The position numbers and the translations under genes are program-made. From Candidatus Cryptobacteroides gallistercoris (GTDB lineage Bacteria; Bacteroidota; Bacteroidia; Bacteroidales; UBA932): a stretch of DNA of 37,882 bases. The notes beneath the pieces were generated by a model. The model was not told the DNA's origin and searched no databases. It saw nothing but the letters and a program-made list of their open reading frames with translations. Numbering within the stretch: the stretch's first letter is position 1; every line of letters starts with the position of its first letter. This document shows, one piece after another, positions 1-6,592 of the stretch. The stretch lies in contig JADIMJ010000109.1 in the NCBI GenBank assembly GCA_017694835.1, positions 1 through 37,882 on the forward strand, written 5' to 3'.

Positions 1-21
1 GTGTCTATAGTGTTCTTGTGA

Positions 22-969
22 TTACCATTCCATGATGGCCGCTCCCGAGATGAATCCTGCTCCGAATGCGCTCATGGCTATCATGTCACCTTTCTTGAGC
101 AGGCCTTTCCTGTTGCATTCGTCAAGGAGAATCGGGCAGCTTGCGGATGATGAATTCCCGTGCGTCTCCACATTGGTAGGGAACTTTTCTTCCGGCTGGC
201 CGAGGAATTCCTCGATGGACCTGATGATTCTCTTGTTTGCCTGATGAAGCAGGTAATGGTCGATGTCGCCGGCGTTCATCCCGAGTTCGTCAAGAAGGTA
301 CTTGATGTCGCCGGACGAAGCCTTGACTGCAAATTTGAATACATCCTGCCCTTTCATCTGGAGAGGGATGTCCTGTTCTTCTTTCGTAATGTATGGAGTA
401 GGCTCAAGTGACCTTATCTGGTAGAGCTTGTCAGTTGCACTTGCGGCGGAGAGCTTCACACCTTTTATATTGTCTCCCTCGCTGAGAACGGCGGCTCCAG
501 CCCCGTCTCCGAAGAGAACGCAGACGCTGCGGTCTTTCCAGCTGGTCATTCTGCTCGGCTCCTCTGCGCAGACGATGAGGACATTCTTCACCTTGCCTGC
601 CTTGTAGTGCGTTTCGGCGATGTCAAGCGCATATATGAAGCCTGCGCATGCGCAATTGATGTCAAGGCACGGGCAGGTTGCCCCTATTCCGCCCTGTATT
701 ATGCAGCTCAGGGACGGGGTGATATATTCGTTGACGACATTGGAGCATATGATGAAGTCCAGGTCCTCCGCTTTCATCCCGGCATTGTCAAGAGCTTTCT
801 TCGCCGCGCTTATCGCGAGGTCTTCAAGTCTTTCATCAGATATCACATGCCTCTGTCTGATGCCTGTCCTGGGATAAATCCAGGCGTCGCTTGTGTCAAG
901 GAATTCAGACAGCATGTCATTTGTGACAATTTTGCGGGGAAGTTCACTTCCCGTTCCTATAATCTTCAT
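22..969 (-). CDS. fabH: 3-oxoacyl-ACP synthase III (FabH-like)
   Basis: Thiolase-fold enzyme expected to condense an acyl-CoA starter with malonyl-ACP at the first step of fatty acid synthesis, or to make a related ketide. The 315 residues match FabH length (about 317 in E. coli). The triad is visible: Cys108 in the CACAGF motif, His242 in LLHQANKR and Asn272 in GNSSSAS, with a GDGAGA loop near residue 154. The start at 969 gives the usual FabH N-terminus (MKIIGTGSELP) with no extension. The gene is not next to rpmF, plsX or other fab genes, so it may be a second FabH or serve a specialised pathway. Several cysteines crowd the active-site strand (residues 99-108). Family assignment is firm; housekeeping role versus paralogue is undecided. 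Confidence 0.9.
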   Translation of the reverse strand: MKIIGTGSELPRKIVTNDMLSEFLDTSDAWIYPRTGIRQRHVISDERLEDLAISAAKKALDNAGMKAEDLDFIICSNVVNEYITPSLSCIIQGGIGATCPCLDINCACAGFIYALDIAETHYKAGKVKNVLIVCAEEPSRMTSWKDRSVCVLFGDGAGAAVLSEGDNIKGVKLSAASATDKLYQIRSLEPTPYITKEEQDIPLQMKGQDVFKFAVKASSGDIKYLLDELGMNAGDIDHYLLHQANKRIIRSIEEFLGQPEEKFPTNVETHGNSSSASCPILLDECNRKGLLKKGDMIAMSAFGAGFISGAAIMEW

Positions 970-986
970 GTCTTGTGGTTTTAGTT

Positions 987-1019
987 ACTGATTTTCCGTA
1001 AAAAAACTGATTTTCTGTA
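987..1019. repeat. Two near-identical 14-bp direct repeats in the fabH leader
   Basis: ACTGATTTTCCGTA at 987-1000 and ACTGATTTTCTGTA at 1006-1019 differ at one base and start 19 bp apart. Both lie between the predicted fabH -7 box and its start codon, in the untranslated leader. They could be a regulator site or chance in AT-rich sequence. Confidence 0.5.
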
Positions 1020-1028
1020 TTAACCGAG

Positions 1029-1036
1029 CAAAAATA
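1029..1036 (-). promoter_or_regulatory. -7 box of the fabH-like gene
   Basis: On the minus strand this reads TATTTTTG, matching the Bacteroidota -7 consensus TAnnTTTG. A TTTC, one base off the -33 TTTG, lies 20 bp upstream. The predicted leader is about 50 nt. Prediction from sequence only. Confidence 0.5.
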
Positions 1037-1063
1037 CATTCTTAATTCTTTTTAATGAAATTA

Positions 1064-1151
1064 TTGTGGCGATTTTTTGACTTTTGGTGCGATTTTTATC
1101 CCGAAAGAGGGATAACTGTGGCAAAATCCATTTATTTGTGGCGAAATTTTG
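1064..1151 (+). repeat. Four copies of a GTGGC-AT repeat before the LytTR gene
   Basis: Copies of a motif close to TTGTGGCGATTTT begin at 1064 (TTGTGGCGATTTTT), 1084 (TTGGTGCGATTTTT), 1116 (CTGTGGCAAAAT) and 1136 (TTGTGGCGAAATTTTG). They form two pairs, each with 20-bp spacing, and the last copy ends at the -7 box of the downstream LytTR regulator gene. LytTR domains are known to bind tandem direct repeats about two helical turns apart, so these may be autoregulatory sites. That function is inferred. Confidence 0.5.
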
Positions 1152-1152
1152 A

Positions 1153-1160
1153 TATCTTTG
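1153..1160 (+). promoter_or_regulatory. -7 box of the LytTR regulator gene
   Basis: TATCTTTG matches TAnnTTTG exactly. The transcript would begin near 1167, leaving a leader of only 13-28 nt before the candidate starts at 1180 and 1195. The nearest TTTG (1135-1138) is 14 bp away, closer than the usual 19-21, so the -33 box is unclear. Confidence 0.55.
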
Positions 1161-1179
1161 CCCCAAAACATGATGACGG

Positions 1180-2034
1180 ATGCAAAAGAGGAGGATGCTT
1201 CCCAAATATCTGCTTGAAAGGCATCAGCTCACGGGGACAGTCACTTTCGCTGTCCTCTTCTCCATAATATATCTCAACCTGTATGTGCCCTTTTCCGATA
1301 CGGCATGGTTCAGGCTGGGCAATTCCGTGCTCTTCCTCTTTACTGCCGGCTTCATTGCCATATCCATTCTGTTTCTTGCCGCCAGCAGGGTCGTGATGTA
1401 CAAGACAAGGAAAATGTTCGGGATGACAGTCCTGCAGTATGTGCTGTGGTGCGTGGCGGAGGTCGTTGTGATATGTCTCTTCTATACCTTTGTCACTGCC
1501 GACATAGTCAGGCCGGAGGGCGTTTCGGCCACTGTAGCCTTTTTCAAGGCCCTCATCAGCGCTTCCGTGGCCCTGCTCGTGCCGTACATGATGTCAGCCA
1601 TGTATTTTATAATAAGCGAGAAGGAGAAGACGATAAGAATGATGTCTGTCAGCGCCGGTGTCAGGAATGACATGCCGATGTCTTTCTATGACAACGGCGG
1701 GTCCCTCAAGCTGGCGGTCAAGTCGTCGGACCTGTACTACATCGAATCTGATGACAATTATGTAAAAGTGTGGTACGGAGACGCAGGCGGCAGGCTCAGG
1801 ATGTATCAGCTGCGCTCCAGCATGAAGAATATTGAAGAGGCGTTCAAGGACACGAAGCTTGTCAGATGCAACAGAAAGTATGTCGTCAACATGCAGAAGG
1901 TGAAGTCTCTCCGAAAAGACCCCGAGGGGTATTTCCTCTGTCTTGACTGCAGTGAAATCCCTCCCGTGCCGGTGACAAGGACATATTCCGGAAAAGTGCT
2001 GTCCTGCTTCAGCGGGGCCGGCGGCGGGGCCTGA
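1180..2034 (+). CDS. Membrane-anchored LytTR-family transcription regulator
   Basis: N-terminal half has four predicted membrane helices (about residues 18-36, 48-68, 86-107 and 124-146). The C-terminal half is a LytTR DNA-binding domain (about 171-280), shown by the pattern SSDLYYIESDDNYVKV and the diagnostic VRCNRKYVVN at 228-237. There is no response-regulator receiver domain, so the membrane part is the likely input, and no sensor kinase lies nearby. Two starts are possible: ATG at 1180, or ATG at 1195 directly after an AGGAGG. The stop abuts that of the convergent DUF4293 gene (TGA/TCA, no gap). The upstream repeats suggest self-regulation. Family assignment is strong; ligand and targets are unknown. 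Confidence 0.88.
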   Translation: MQKRRMLPKYLLERHQLTGTVTFAVLFSIIYLNLYVPFSDTAWFRLGNSVLFLFTAGFIAISILFLAASRVVMYKTRKMFGMTVLQYVLWCVAEVVVICLFYTFVTADIVRPEGVSATVAFFKALISASVALLVPYMMSAMYFIISEKEKTIRMMSVSAGVRNDMPMSFYDNGGSLKLAVKSSDLYYIESDDNYVKVWYGDAGGRLRMYQLRSSMKNIEEAFKDTKLVRCNRKYVVNMQKVKSLRKDPEGYFLCLDCSEIPPVPVTRTYSGKVLSCFSGAGGGA

Positions 2035-2466
2035 TCATTTTCTTTTTCCGCCCCTCAGCCTGTGGGACGCCTGCACCATGGCTTCGTCGAGTGCAATGCA
2101 GCGGGCGGCCATCACATTGAGAATCGCCGAAATTATGGGAAAGACTGCCGTGAACGAGAAAACCATCTCGTCTGTCTTCATCCATTTGAGATAGTCCACG
2201 CCTATCCATATCTGGAATCCGGTCATGATCAGCGCTTCTATGATGCACAGCCTCATCTGGACCGTCCTTGCCTTGTATGAGAACAGGGTGAATCCGTTGC
2301 CCGATATTATGGATATTATGAATACTATATATACTATGTTGTCATAGTATCTGACCTGCTCGACATGGCCGTCTGTCCCTATTATGTTCACCACATTGCA
2401 GAAAAGCAGCGAGATGATGAGCAATGTCGATATCGCAAGGTAAAGAGTCTGTATCCTCTGCCACAT
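2035..2466 (-). CDS. DUF4293 family membrane protein
   Basis: Small integral membrane protein of 143 residues with about four hydrophobic helices. It begins MWQRIQTLYLAIST, the usual N-terminus of the Bacteroidota DUF4293 family as I recall it. The frame stays open to 2565, but a -7 box at 2515-2522 would start the transcript near 2508, so the internal ATG at 2466 is the better start and the first 33 residues of the longer frame are probably untranslated. Tail is basic (LRGGKRK). Function of the family is unknown; location next to the LytTR gene looks incidental because the two are convergent. Confidence 0.82.
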   Translation of the reverse strand: MWQRIQTLYLAISTLLIISLLFCNVVNIIGTDGHVEQVRYYDNIVYIVFIISIISGNGFTLFSYKARTVQMRLCIIEALIMTGFQIWIGVDYLKWMKTDEMVFSFTAVFPIISAILNVMAARCIALDEAMVQASHRLRGGKRK

Positions 2467-2514
2467 GTCTTGAGAATTTATTGATTTTGAAGTCCTGTTC
2501 CGTATTGTTCCGTG

Positions 2515-2522
2515 CAAAAGTA
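2515..2522 (-). promoter_or_regulatory. -7 box of the DUF4293 gene
   Basis: Reads TACTTTTG on the minus strand, an exact TAnnTTTG match about 49 bp before the chosen ATG. It sits back to back with the plus-strand box at 2544-2551, making a compact divergent promoter region. Confidence 0.55.
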
Positions 2523-2543
2523 GGAAAATTTGCCATAAAAAAC

Positions 2544-2551
2544 TATATTTG
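2544..2551 (+). promoter_or_regulatory. -7 box of the nucleoside phosphorylase gene
   Basis: TATATTTG, an exact TAnnTTTG match. Predicted transcript start near 2558 gives a leader of about 20 nt to the ATG at 2578. No good -33 box at 19-21 bp. Confidence 0.55.
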
Positions 2552-2577
2552 GATGTACAAACCAAAAACGACAGTCC

Positions 2578-3477
2578 ATGCAGATATCAGAAGAAAAAAG
2601 AATAGCGGAATCAGAGCTCATCATAAATGATGACGGTTCGGTTTTCCATATCCATGTGCGTCCGGAAGAACTGGCTGACAATGTCATTCTCGTCGGAGAC
2701 CCGGGAAGGGTCGACATGGTGGCGGAATATCTTGAAGACAAGGAGTTCAGGCACCAGTCCAGAGAATTCGTATCCGTCACCGGCAGGTATCGGGGGACCA
2801 GAATGACGGTGCTGTCGACAGGCATCGGAACGGACAACATAGACATTGTCATGAATGAACTGGATGCACTTGCAAACATTGATTTTTCCACAAGGCTTGT
2901 CCGGCCGCACAGAAGGACACTCAATATTCTCCGCATCGGTACTTCCGGGGCCATCCAGCCGGATATCCCTTTGGGTGGATTTGTGTTTTCCCATATTTCG
3001 ATAGGATGCGACGGCCTGCTCAACTGGTATGCGGGAAGGGATGAAGTGTCGATGCCGGACTATGAGGAAGCTTTCAAAAGGCATGTCGGATGGAACAGGC
3101 ATCTTCCCGACCCGTACTTTGTCAGGGCCGGGAAAGCCATGTCGGAGCTGTTCTCTGACTGTACCCTTCCCGGCATGACGATATCGGCTTCTGGCTTCTA
3201 CGGACCGCAGGGCCGTGTGCTCAGGATGCCGCTCGCCATGCCTGACATGCTTGCGAAGTTCGAGTCTTTCTCCTATGGAGGACACCGGATTACCAATTTT
3301 GAGATGGAAGGTTCGGCAATAGCCGGGATAGCCGCACATCTCGGTCATAATGCAGGCACCGTATGCGCAATCATCGCACACAGATACAGGAAAAGCAGCA
3401 ATCCTGACTATAAGCCTGTGGTCAGGAGCCTTATAGAGCTGTGCCTTGACAGGCTTTCGGCCTGTCCGGAGCGCTGA
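2578..3477 (+). CDS. Nucleoside phosphorylase, uridine phosphorylase-like
   Basis: Predicted cytoplasmic phosphorolysis of a nucleoside to base and ribose-1-phosphate for pyrimidine or purine salvage. The PNP/UDP fold is shown by the phosphate-binding GDPGR (residues 40-44), the RIGTSGA segment near 119-125 and the NFEMEGSAI motif near residue 240, whose Met and Glu contact the ribose. Length 299 is somewhat above E. coli Udp (253), with a longer N-terminus and a longer middle section. The motifs do not settle the base: uridine is the best guess from the MEGSAI context. Transcribed alone from the box at 2544; the stop is one base from that of the convergent esterase gene. Confidence 0.85.
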   Translation: MQISEEKRIAESELIINDDGSVFHIHVRPEELADNVILVGDPGRVDMVAEYLEDKEFRHQSREFVSVTGRYRGTRMTVLSTGIGTDNIDIVMNELDALANIDFSTRLVRPHRRTLNILRIGTSGAIQPDIPLGGFVFSHISIGCDGLLNWYAGRDEVSMPDYEEAFKRHVGWNRHLPDPYFVRAGKAMSELFSDCTLPGMTISASGFYGPQGRVLRMPLAMPDMLAKFESFSYGGHRITNFEMEGSAIAGIAAHLGHNAGTVCAIIAHRYRKSSNPDYKPVVRSLIELCLDRLSACPER

Positions 3478-3478
3478 A

Positions 3479-4468
3479 TCATCTGTTGTCTCCGTACAGT
3501 TCCTTGCGTGACTGGCTGATTCCGTCACCGGACGGAATGTCCGGGTCGGATATTGTCGCGTCGATTATCCTGCGGGACTTCCTGAGTATGTTTTCCCTGA
3601 TGAATGCCAGCTGGTAGTCTGTCGTCTCGTACATGCTGCTTGCCACTTCATGCCCGTGCCCGGTGAAGCGGAGGATATTGTACTCATAGCCGAATCTGGC
3701 GAATCTCGAGGCGATTCTGTCTGAACCGAAGAATCCGATGTTGAAGAATTTTATCTGCTTGTAAGTAACAAGTCTGTCCTCTGTCCCGTGCAAGAGCAGG
3801 GTCGGGGCCGGTTCCGTGGCATATTCAAGAAGCCCGGACCTTGAGAGGATTGCCCCGGCGAAAGACATGACGCCGGCGTATCTGAAGCCGGCTGGCAGTT
3901 CGGAGGCAAGCACTGAACTGTTGTTGAGCTCGTAGTCGGCCTGAAGGACTGAAATCGCACCGGCCGACGACCCGCTTATGACGATGTTGTCCGGGTCTAT
4001 GCCGAGGCTTTCCGCATTGTCAAGCAAAAAGACGGTGGCACTGAAAAGGTCTTCGACGGCGATGTTTATGGCATTTTCCAAATCGTTGACCTGCCCGATG
4101 CCTACTTTCGTCGCACCTTTCAGCCCGAGCCGGTAGTCTATGCTGACGACACGGCATCCGTTGCGGGTCATTTCTCTGAACCAGCTGCTGTAATACGGGG
4201 CGTCGCGTTCTCCGCTCATGAATCCTCCTCCGAACATGAATATTACCGTAGGCATGCGGAGACCGTCCTCTTCGCCTGTTCCGGAAGCCGGGTTGTACAC
4301 ATCAAGGAAAAGCTCGCAGGTGTCCCTCTGGGCAAATTTGTAAGTGGCGTCCGGGACCAGCGGTGACGTCTCCTGTCCGGAAGCGGGGACGGAGGCAAGC
4401 AAAAGAACGGCTGCGGCAGCCGGAACTATGGAAGATAAAATAATGTGTCTCATATGCATTTCTGTCAT
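3479..4468 (-). CDS. Secreted alpha/beta hydrolase (carboxylesterase-like)
   Basis: A signal peptide (about residues 1-31, ending ASGQ) precedes an alpha/beta hydrolase domain. Visible elements are the oxyanion-hole GGGF (80-83), a nucleophile elbow GSSAG with Ser168, acid Asp231 in HGTEDRLV and a histidine in GHGHE (271 or 273). The order fits the hormone-sensitive lipase/carboxylesterase type, acting on an ester in the periplasm or outside. Either Met1 or Met6 (4453) could start it; Met6 gives a tidier signal peptide. It follows the AI-2E permease gene by 35 bp on the same strand and probably shares its transcript. Substrate cannot be told from sequence. Confidence 0.83.
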   Translation of the reverse strand: MTEMHMRHIILSSIVPAAAAVLLLASVPASGQETSPLVPDATYKFAQRDTCELFLDVYNPASGTGEEDGLRMPTVIFMFGGGFMSGERDAPYYSSWFREMTRNGCRVVSIDYRLGLKGATKVGIGQVNDLENAINIAVEDLFSATVFLLDNAESLGIDPDNIVISGSSAGAISVLQADYELNNSSVLASELPAGFRYAGVMSFAGAILSRSGLLEYATEPAPTLLLHGTEDRLVTYKQIKFFNIGFFGSDRIASRFARFGYEYNILRFTGHGHEVASSMYETTDYQLAFIRENILRKSRRIIDATISDPDIPSGDGISQSRKELYGDNR

Positions 4469-4503
4469 TTTCTTATTTGTTCTTTTATGTCAGATTCCTG
4501 TTT

Positions 4504-5673
4504 TCATTGTCCCTGTCTTTCATTGTCCTGGCCCGGATCGGGACTTCCGGTAAGCCGTCTGACGAATTTGACGTGCCCGAAGAACCGGATGCCTATCACC
4601 CGCAGGACCGTATAGCAGGGGATTGCAACCAGCATGCCCATGATGCCCCCGATGTGTCCTGCCATAAGCAGCACGATGAAGATTTCAAGCACGTTCGCCC
4701 TGATGCTGCTCGAGTACACCAGAGGCTGGAATATGTAATTGTCAATAATCTGGGATGCCAGGAATATTCCGATGAGTATGAGCACGAATACCCAGAAGCT
4801 CACGTCAAGGCCGCTGCCGTCAAGGCAGACATATTTCATGGTCACGGCGAGGACCGTGCCTATCGCGCCTCCGAGCCATGGCCCGACATATGGTATTATG
4901 TTCATGACCCCGCAGACGAATGCGATGCCTATGGCGGAGTTGAACCCTGTCTTGGCAATGAACATGAGCCCCAGGAAATCAATGACCGCCACCCCTGCCA
5001 TCTCCACTATCAGGCCAAGAAAATATCTGGAAAGCAGGTGCTCTATGTCGGCATAGGCTGCCCTGGCGTTCTTCTCGTGCCTGTCAGGGACAATGGCCGC
5101 AATCATGTTGGGGAACAGGTTGCCGTCCTTGATGAAGAAAAAAGATATGAATACCACCGCGCACAGCCCGATGCCGAAATTCGCTACGAATGAGGCTGCG
5201 GAGCTGAAGAATGATGAGAACATCGTAATGTCGGTAAAGTCCTTCAGTCCCCCCAGTATGACATTCTCAATCCTGAAGTCGGGCCCGAGGGACGGGAAAG
5301 TCTCAACGAGGAATATGTTCAGGTCCTTCAGTGCGGAGACAACGGACATGGCGGCACTTTCGATGTTCGCCATCGAGATATCCTTGGCGATTCCGCTTAT
5401 GACAGGGACAAGAAGTGTGACGGCGGACAGGAATACCGCCAGAATTATTATTATGGTAAGTATGGCATACAGCCACTGTGGCAAGGTCTTTCCTTTGATT
5501 CTGATCTTGTTGAACAGGTTCATGACGGGCCTTCCGATGAGGGCGACAACGCCGGCGACGAGCATATATATGATGACATCCCGGAAAAACCAGCAGAATG
5601 CCAGAATGACTGCGGCACATGCGGTTATCATAATGTACCGCGCAAGTTTGTCAATGTTCCTTTCCTTTTCCAT
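4504..5673 (-). CDS. AI-2E family transporter (PerM/YtqI-like permease)
   Basis: Polytopic inner-membrane protein of 389 residues with the AI-2E (PF01594) pattern: two early helix pairs, a soluble stretch around residues 110-170, then helices containing ISFFFIKDG, GVMNIIPYVGPWLGG and the late segment ending MGMLVAIPCYTVLRVI. The open frame runs to 5790, but the first 39 residues lack family character and overlap the HAD gene; ATG at 5673 gives the usual start (MEKERNIDKLARY). The upstream HAD stop is 49 bp away, so the two are probably cotranscribed. Family members export varied small solutes or act as Na+/H+ antiporters; transport of AI-2 itself should not be assumed. Confidence 0.88.
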   Translation of the reverse strand: MEKERNIDKLARYIMITACAAVILAFCWFFRDVIIYMLVAGVVALIGRPVMNLFNKIRIKGKTLPQWLYAILTIIIILAVFLSAVTLLVPVISGIAKDISMANIESAAMSVVSALKDLNIFLVETFPSLGPDFRIENVILGGLKDFTDITMFSSFFSSAASFVANFGIGLCAVVFISFFFIKDGNLFPNMIAAIVPDRHEKNARAAYADIEHLLSRYFLGLIVEMAGVAVIDFLGLMFIAKTGFNSAIGIAFVCGVMNIIPYVGPWLGGAIGTVLAVTMKYVCLDGSGLDVSFWVFVLILIGIFLASQIIDNYIFQPLVYSSSIRANVLEIFIVLLMAGHIGGIMGMLVAIPCYTVLRVIGIRFFGHVKFVRRLTGSPDPGQDNERQGQ

Positions 5674-5722
5674 ATCCGTATGCTTTTGGGGGGATTTATG
5701 TGTCTTCCTTCCTTCCTCCTTG

Positions 5723-6379
5723 TCAAAGGAGCAGATAGCCTTCAAGTTCCTGCGGGGTATCGGCGATCCTCCATGGCTCCAGTCCCGCAAGCTCCTCCCT
5801 GCTGCGGAATCCCCATGTGACGCCGACTGTCCTTACCCCGGCATTCCTGCCTGTCAGCATGTCCACGTCCGAGTCCCCCACATATACTGCCTTGCTCTTG
5901 TCGGTCAGGCCGGAGGCGCGCATTATTTCATCCACGATTCCGGGGTCCGGCTTTATCGGCATCCCTTCCCTCTGGCCCAGAATCCTTACGAAATCCAGGT
6001 CGGGGAAGAAATGCCTCACGAGTTTTTCCGTGCCGTCCTGATATTTGTTGGAGGCGACGCCGAGCTTTATGCCGCGGGCCTCCAGGGTGCCGAGCAGGGC
6101 CGGCATGCCGTCATAAGGCCTTGTCCGGTCGCATTTGTGCGCATCGTACCACGGAATGAAGAAGTCTTTCATCCTCCGGACTTCGGTGTCGGTCCTGTGC
6201 CCTTCCGGCAGGGCCCCACGGAAGAGATTGTATATTCCACGGCCGACGAGCATATTGTATTCTTTCATGTCATGCACGGGATGTCCGCACATTTCCAGGG
6301 CATGGTTGCAGGCGTTCCCGAGGTCTTCAATTGTGTTCAGCAATGTGCCGTCAAGGTCAAAAATCACGAGTTCGGTCAT
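5723..6379 (-). CDS. HAD phosphatase, phosphoglycolate phosphatase-like
   Basis: Cytoplasmic HAD-superfamily hydrolase of 218 residues with all four motifs: nucleophile DLDGT (Asp8 and Asp10), motif II Ser110 in GVASNK, Lys143 in KPDP and the acidic GDSDVDM at 168-174. The helical cap inserted after motif I (about residues 15-85) places it in the Gph/PGMB-type subgroup. Likely substrates are phosphoglycolate or a similar small phosphoester, but HAD specificity is poorly predicted by sequence. First gene of a minus-strand run with the AI-2E permease and esterase. No clear TAnnTTTG box was found upstream. Confidence 0.85.
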   Translation of the reverse strand: MTELVIFDLDGTLLNTIEDLGNACNHALEMCGHPVHDMKEYNMLVGRGIYNLFRGALPEGHRTDTEVRRMKDFFIPWYDAHKCDRTRPYDGMPALLGTLEARGIKLGVASNKYQDGTEKLVRHFFPDLDFVRILGQREGMPIKPDPGIVDEIMRASGLTDKSKAVYVGDSDVDMLTGRNAGVRTVGVTWGFRSREELAGLEPWRIADTPQELEGYLLL

Positions 6380-6411
6380 ATTTCTTATATTTTCAAAAGA
6401 CTGTACTGCGG

Positions 6412-6437
6412 TTTGGCACAGTCGTGGCCTATCTTTG
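6412..6437 (+). promoter_or_regulatory. Promoter-like site: sigma54-type GG-N10-GC overlapping a TATCTTTG box
   Basis: TGGCACAGTCGTGGCC at 6414-6429 has the GG-N10-GC spacing of sigma54 promoters and shares the TGGCAC half-site; the -12 half is imperfect. The next bases are TATCTTTG (6430-6437), an exact Bacteroidota -7 box. Both point rightward to a 41-codon ORF at 6467. Neither known gene nearby is on this strand. Confidence 0.4.
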
Positions 6438-6466
6438 AGCCATGAAACAAATAAAATGGTTGTATT

Positions 6467-6592
6467 ATGAAAAAGACAGACTATAATTTTGATTTTCTCA
6501 GTTCATTCATTTCATCCGAGTCGTCAAGGCGTTCACTTGCCGGCATGATCCAGGACATGGACCTTGAGGTCATTGACATCACTCTCGCCTGA
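6467..6592 (+). CDS. Possible 41-residue small protein, antisense to the Clp 3' end
   Basis: An ATG 30 bp after the TATCTTTG box opens a frame of 41 codons ending at TGA 6590-6592. The product is Ser-rich in the middle (LSSFISSESSRR) with an acidic tail (DMDLEVIDIT) and no recognisable domain or signal. The last 60 bases overlap the Clp ATPase gene tail to tail. The reading frame could be chance; the promoter match is the only positive sign. Confidence 0.25.
   Translation: MKKTDYNFDFLSSFISSESSRRSLAGMIQDMDLEVIDITLA

Noticed and set aside
2611..3528. 305-codon frame antisense to the nucleoside phosphorylase
   Set aside because: The plus-strand product has clear phosphorylase motifs; the antisense product is low-complexity His/Arg/Pro-rich.
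5093..6445. 450-codon plus-strand frame opposite the AI-2E and HAD genes
   Set aside because: It crosses two well-supported minus-strand genes and their gap, with no recognisable domain.
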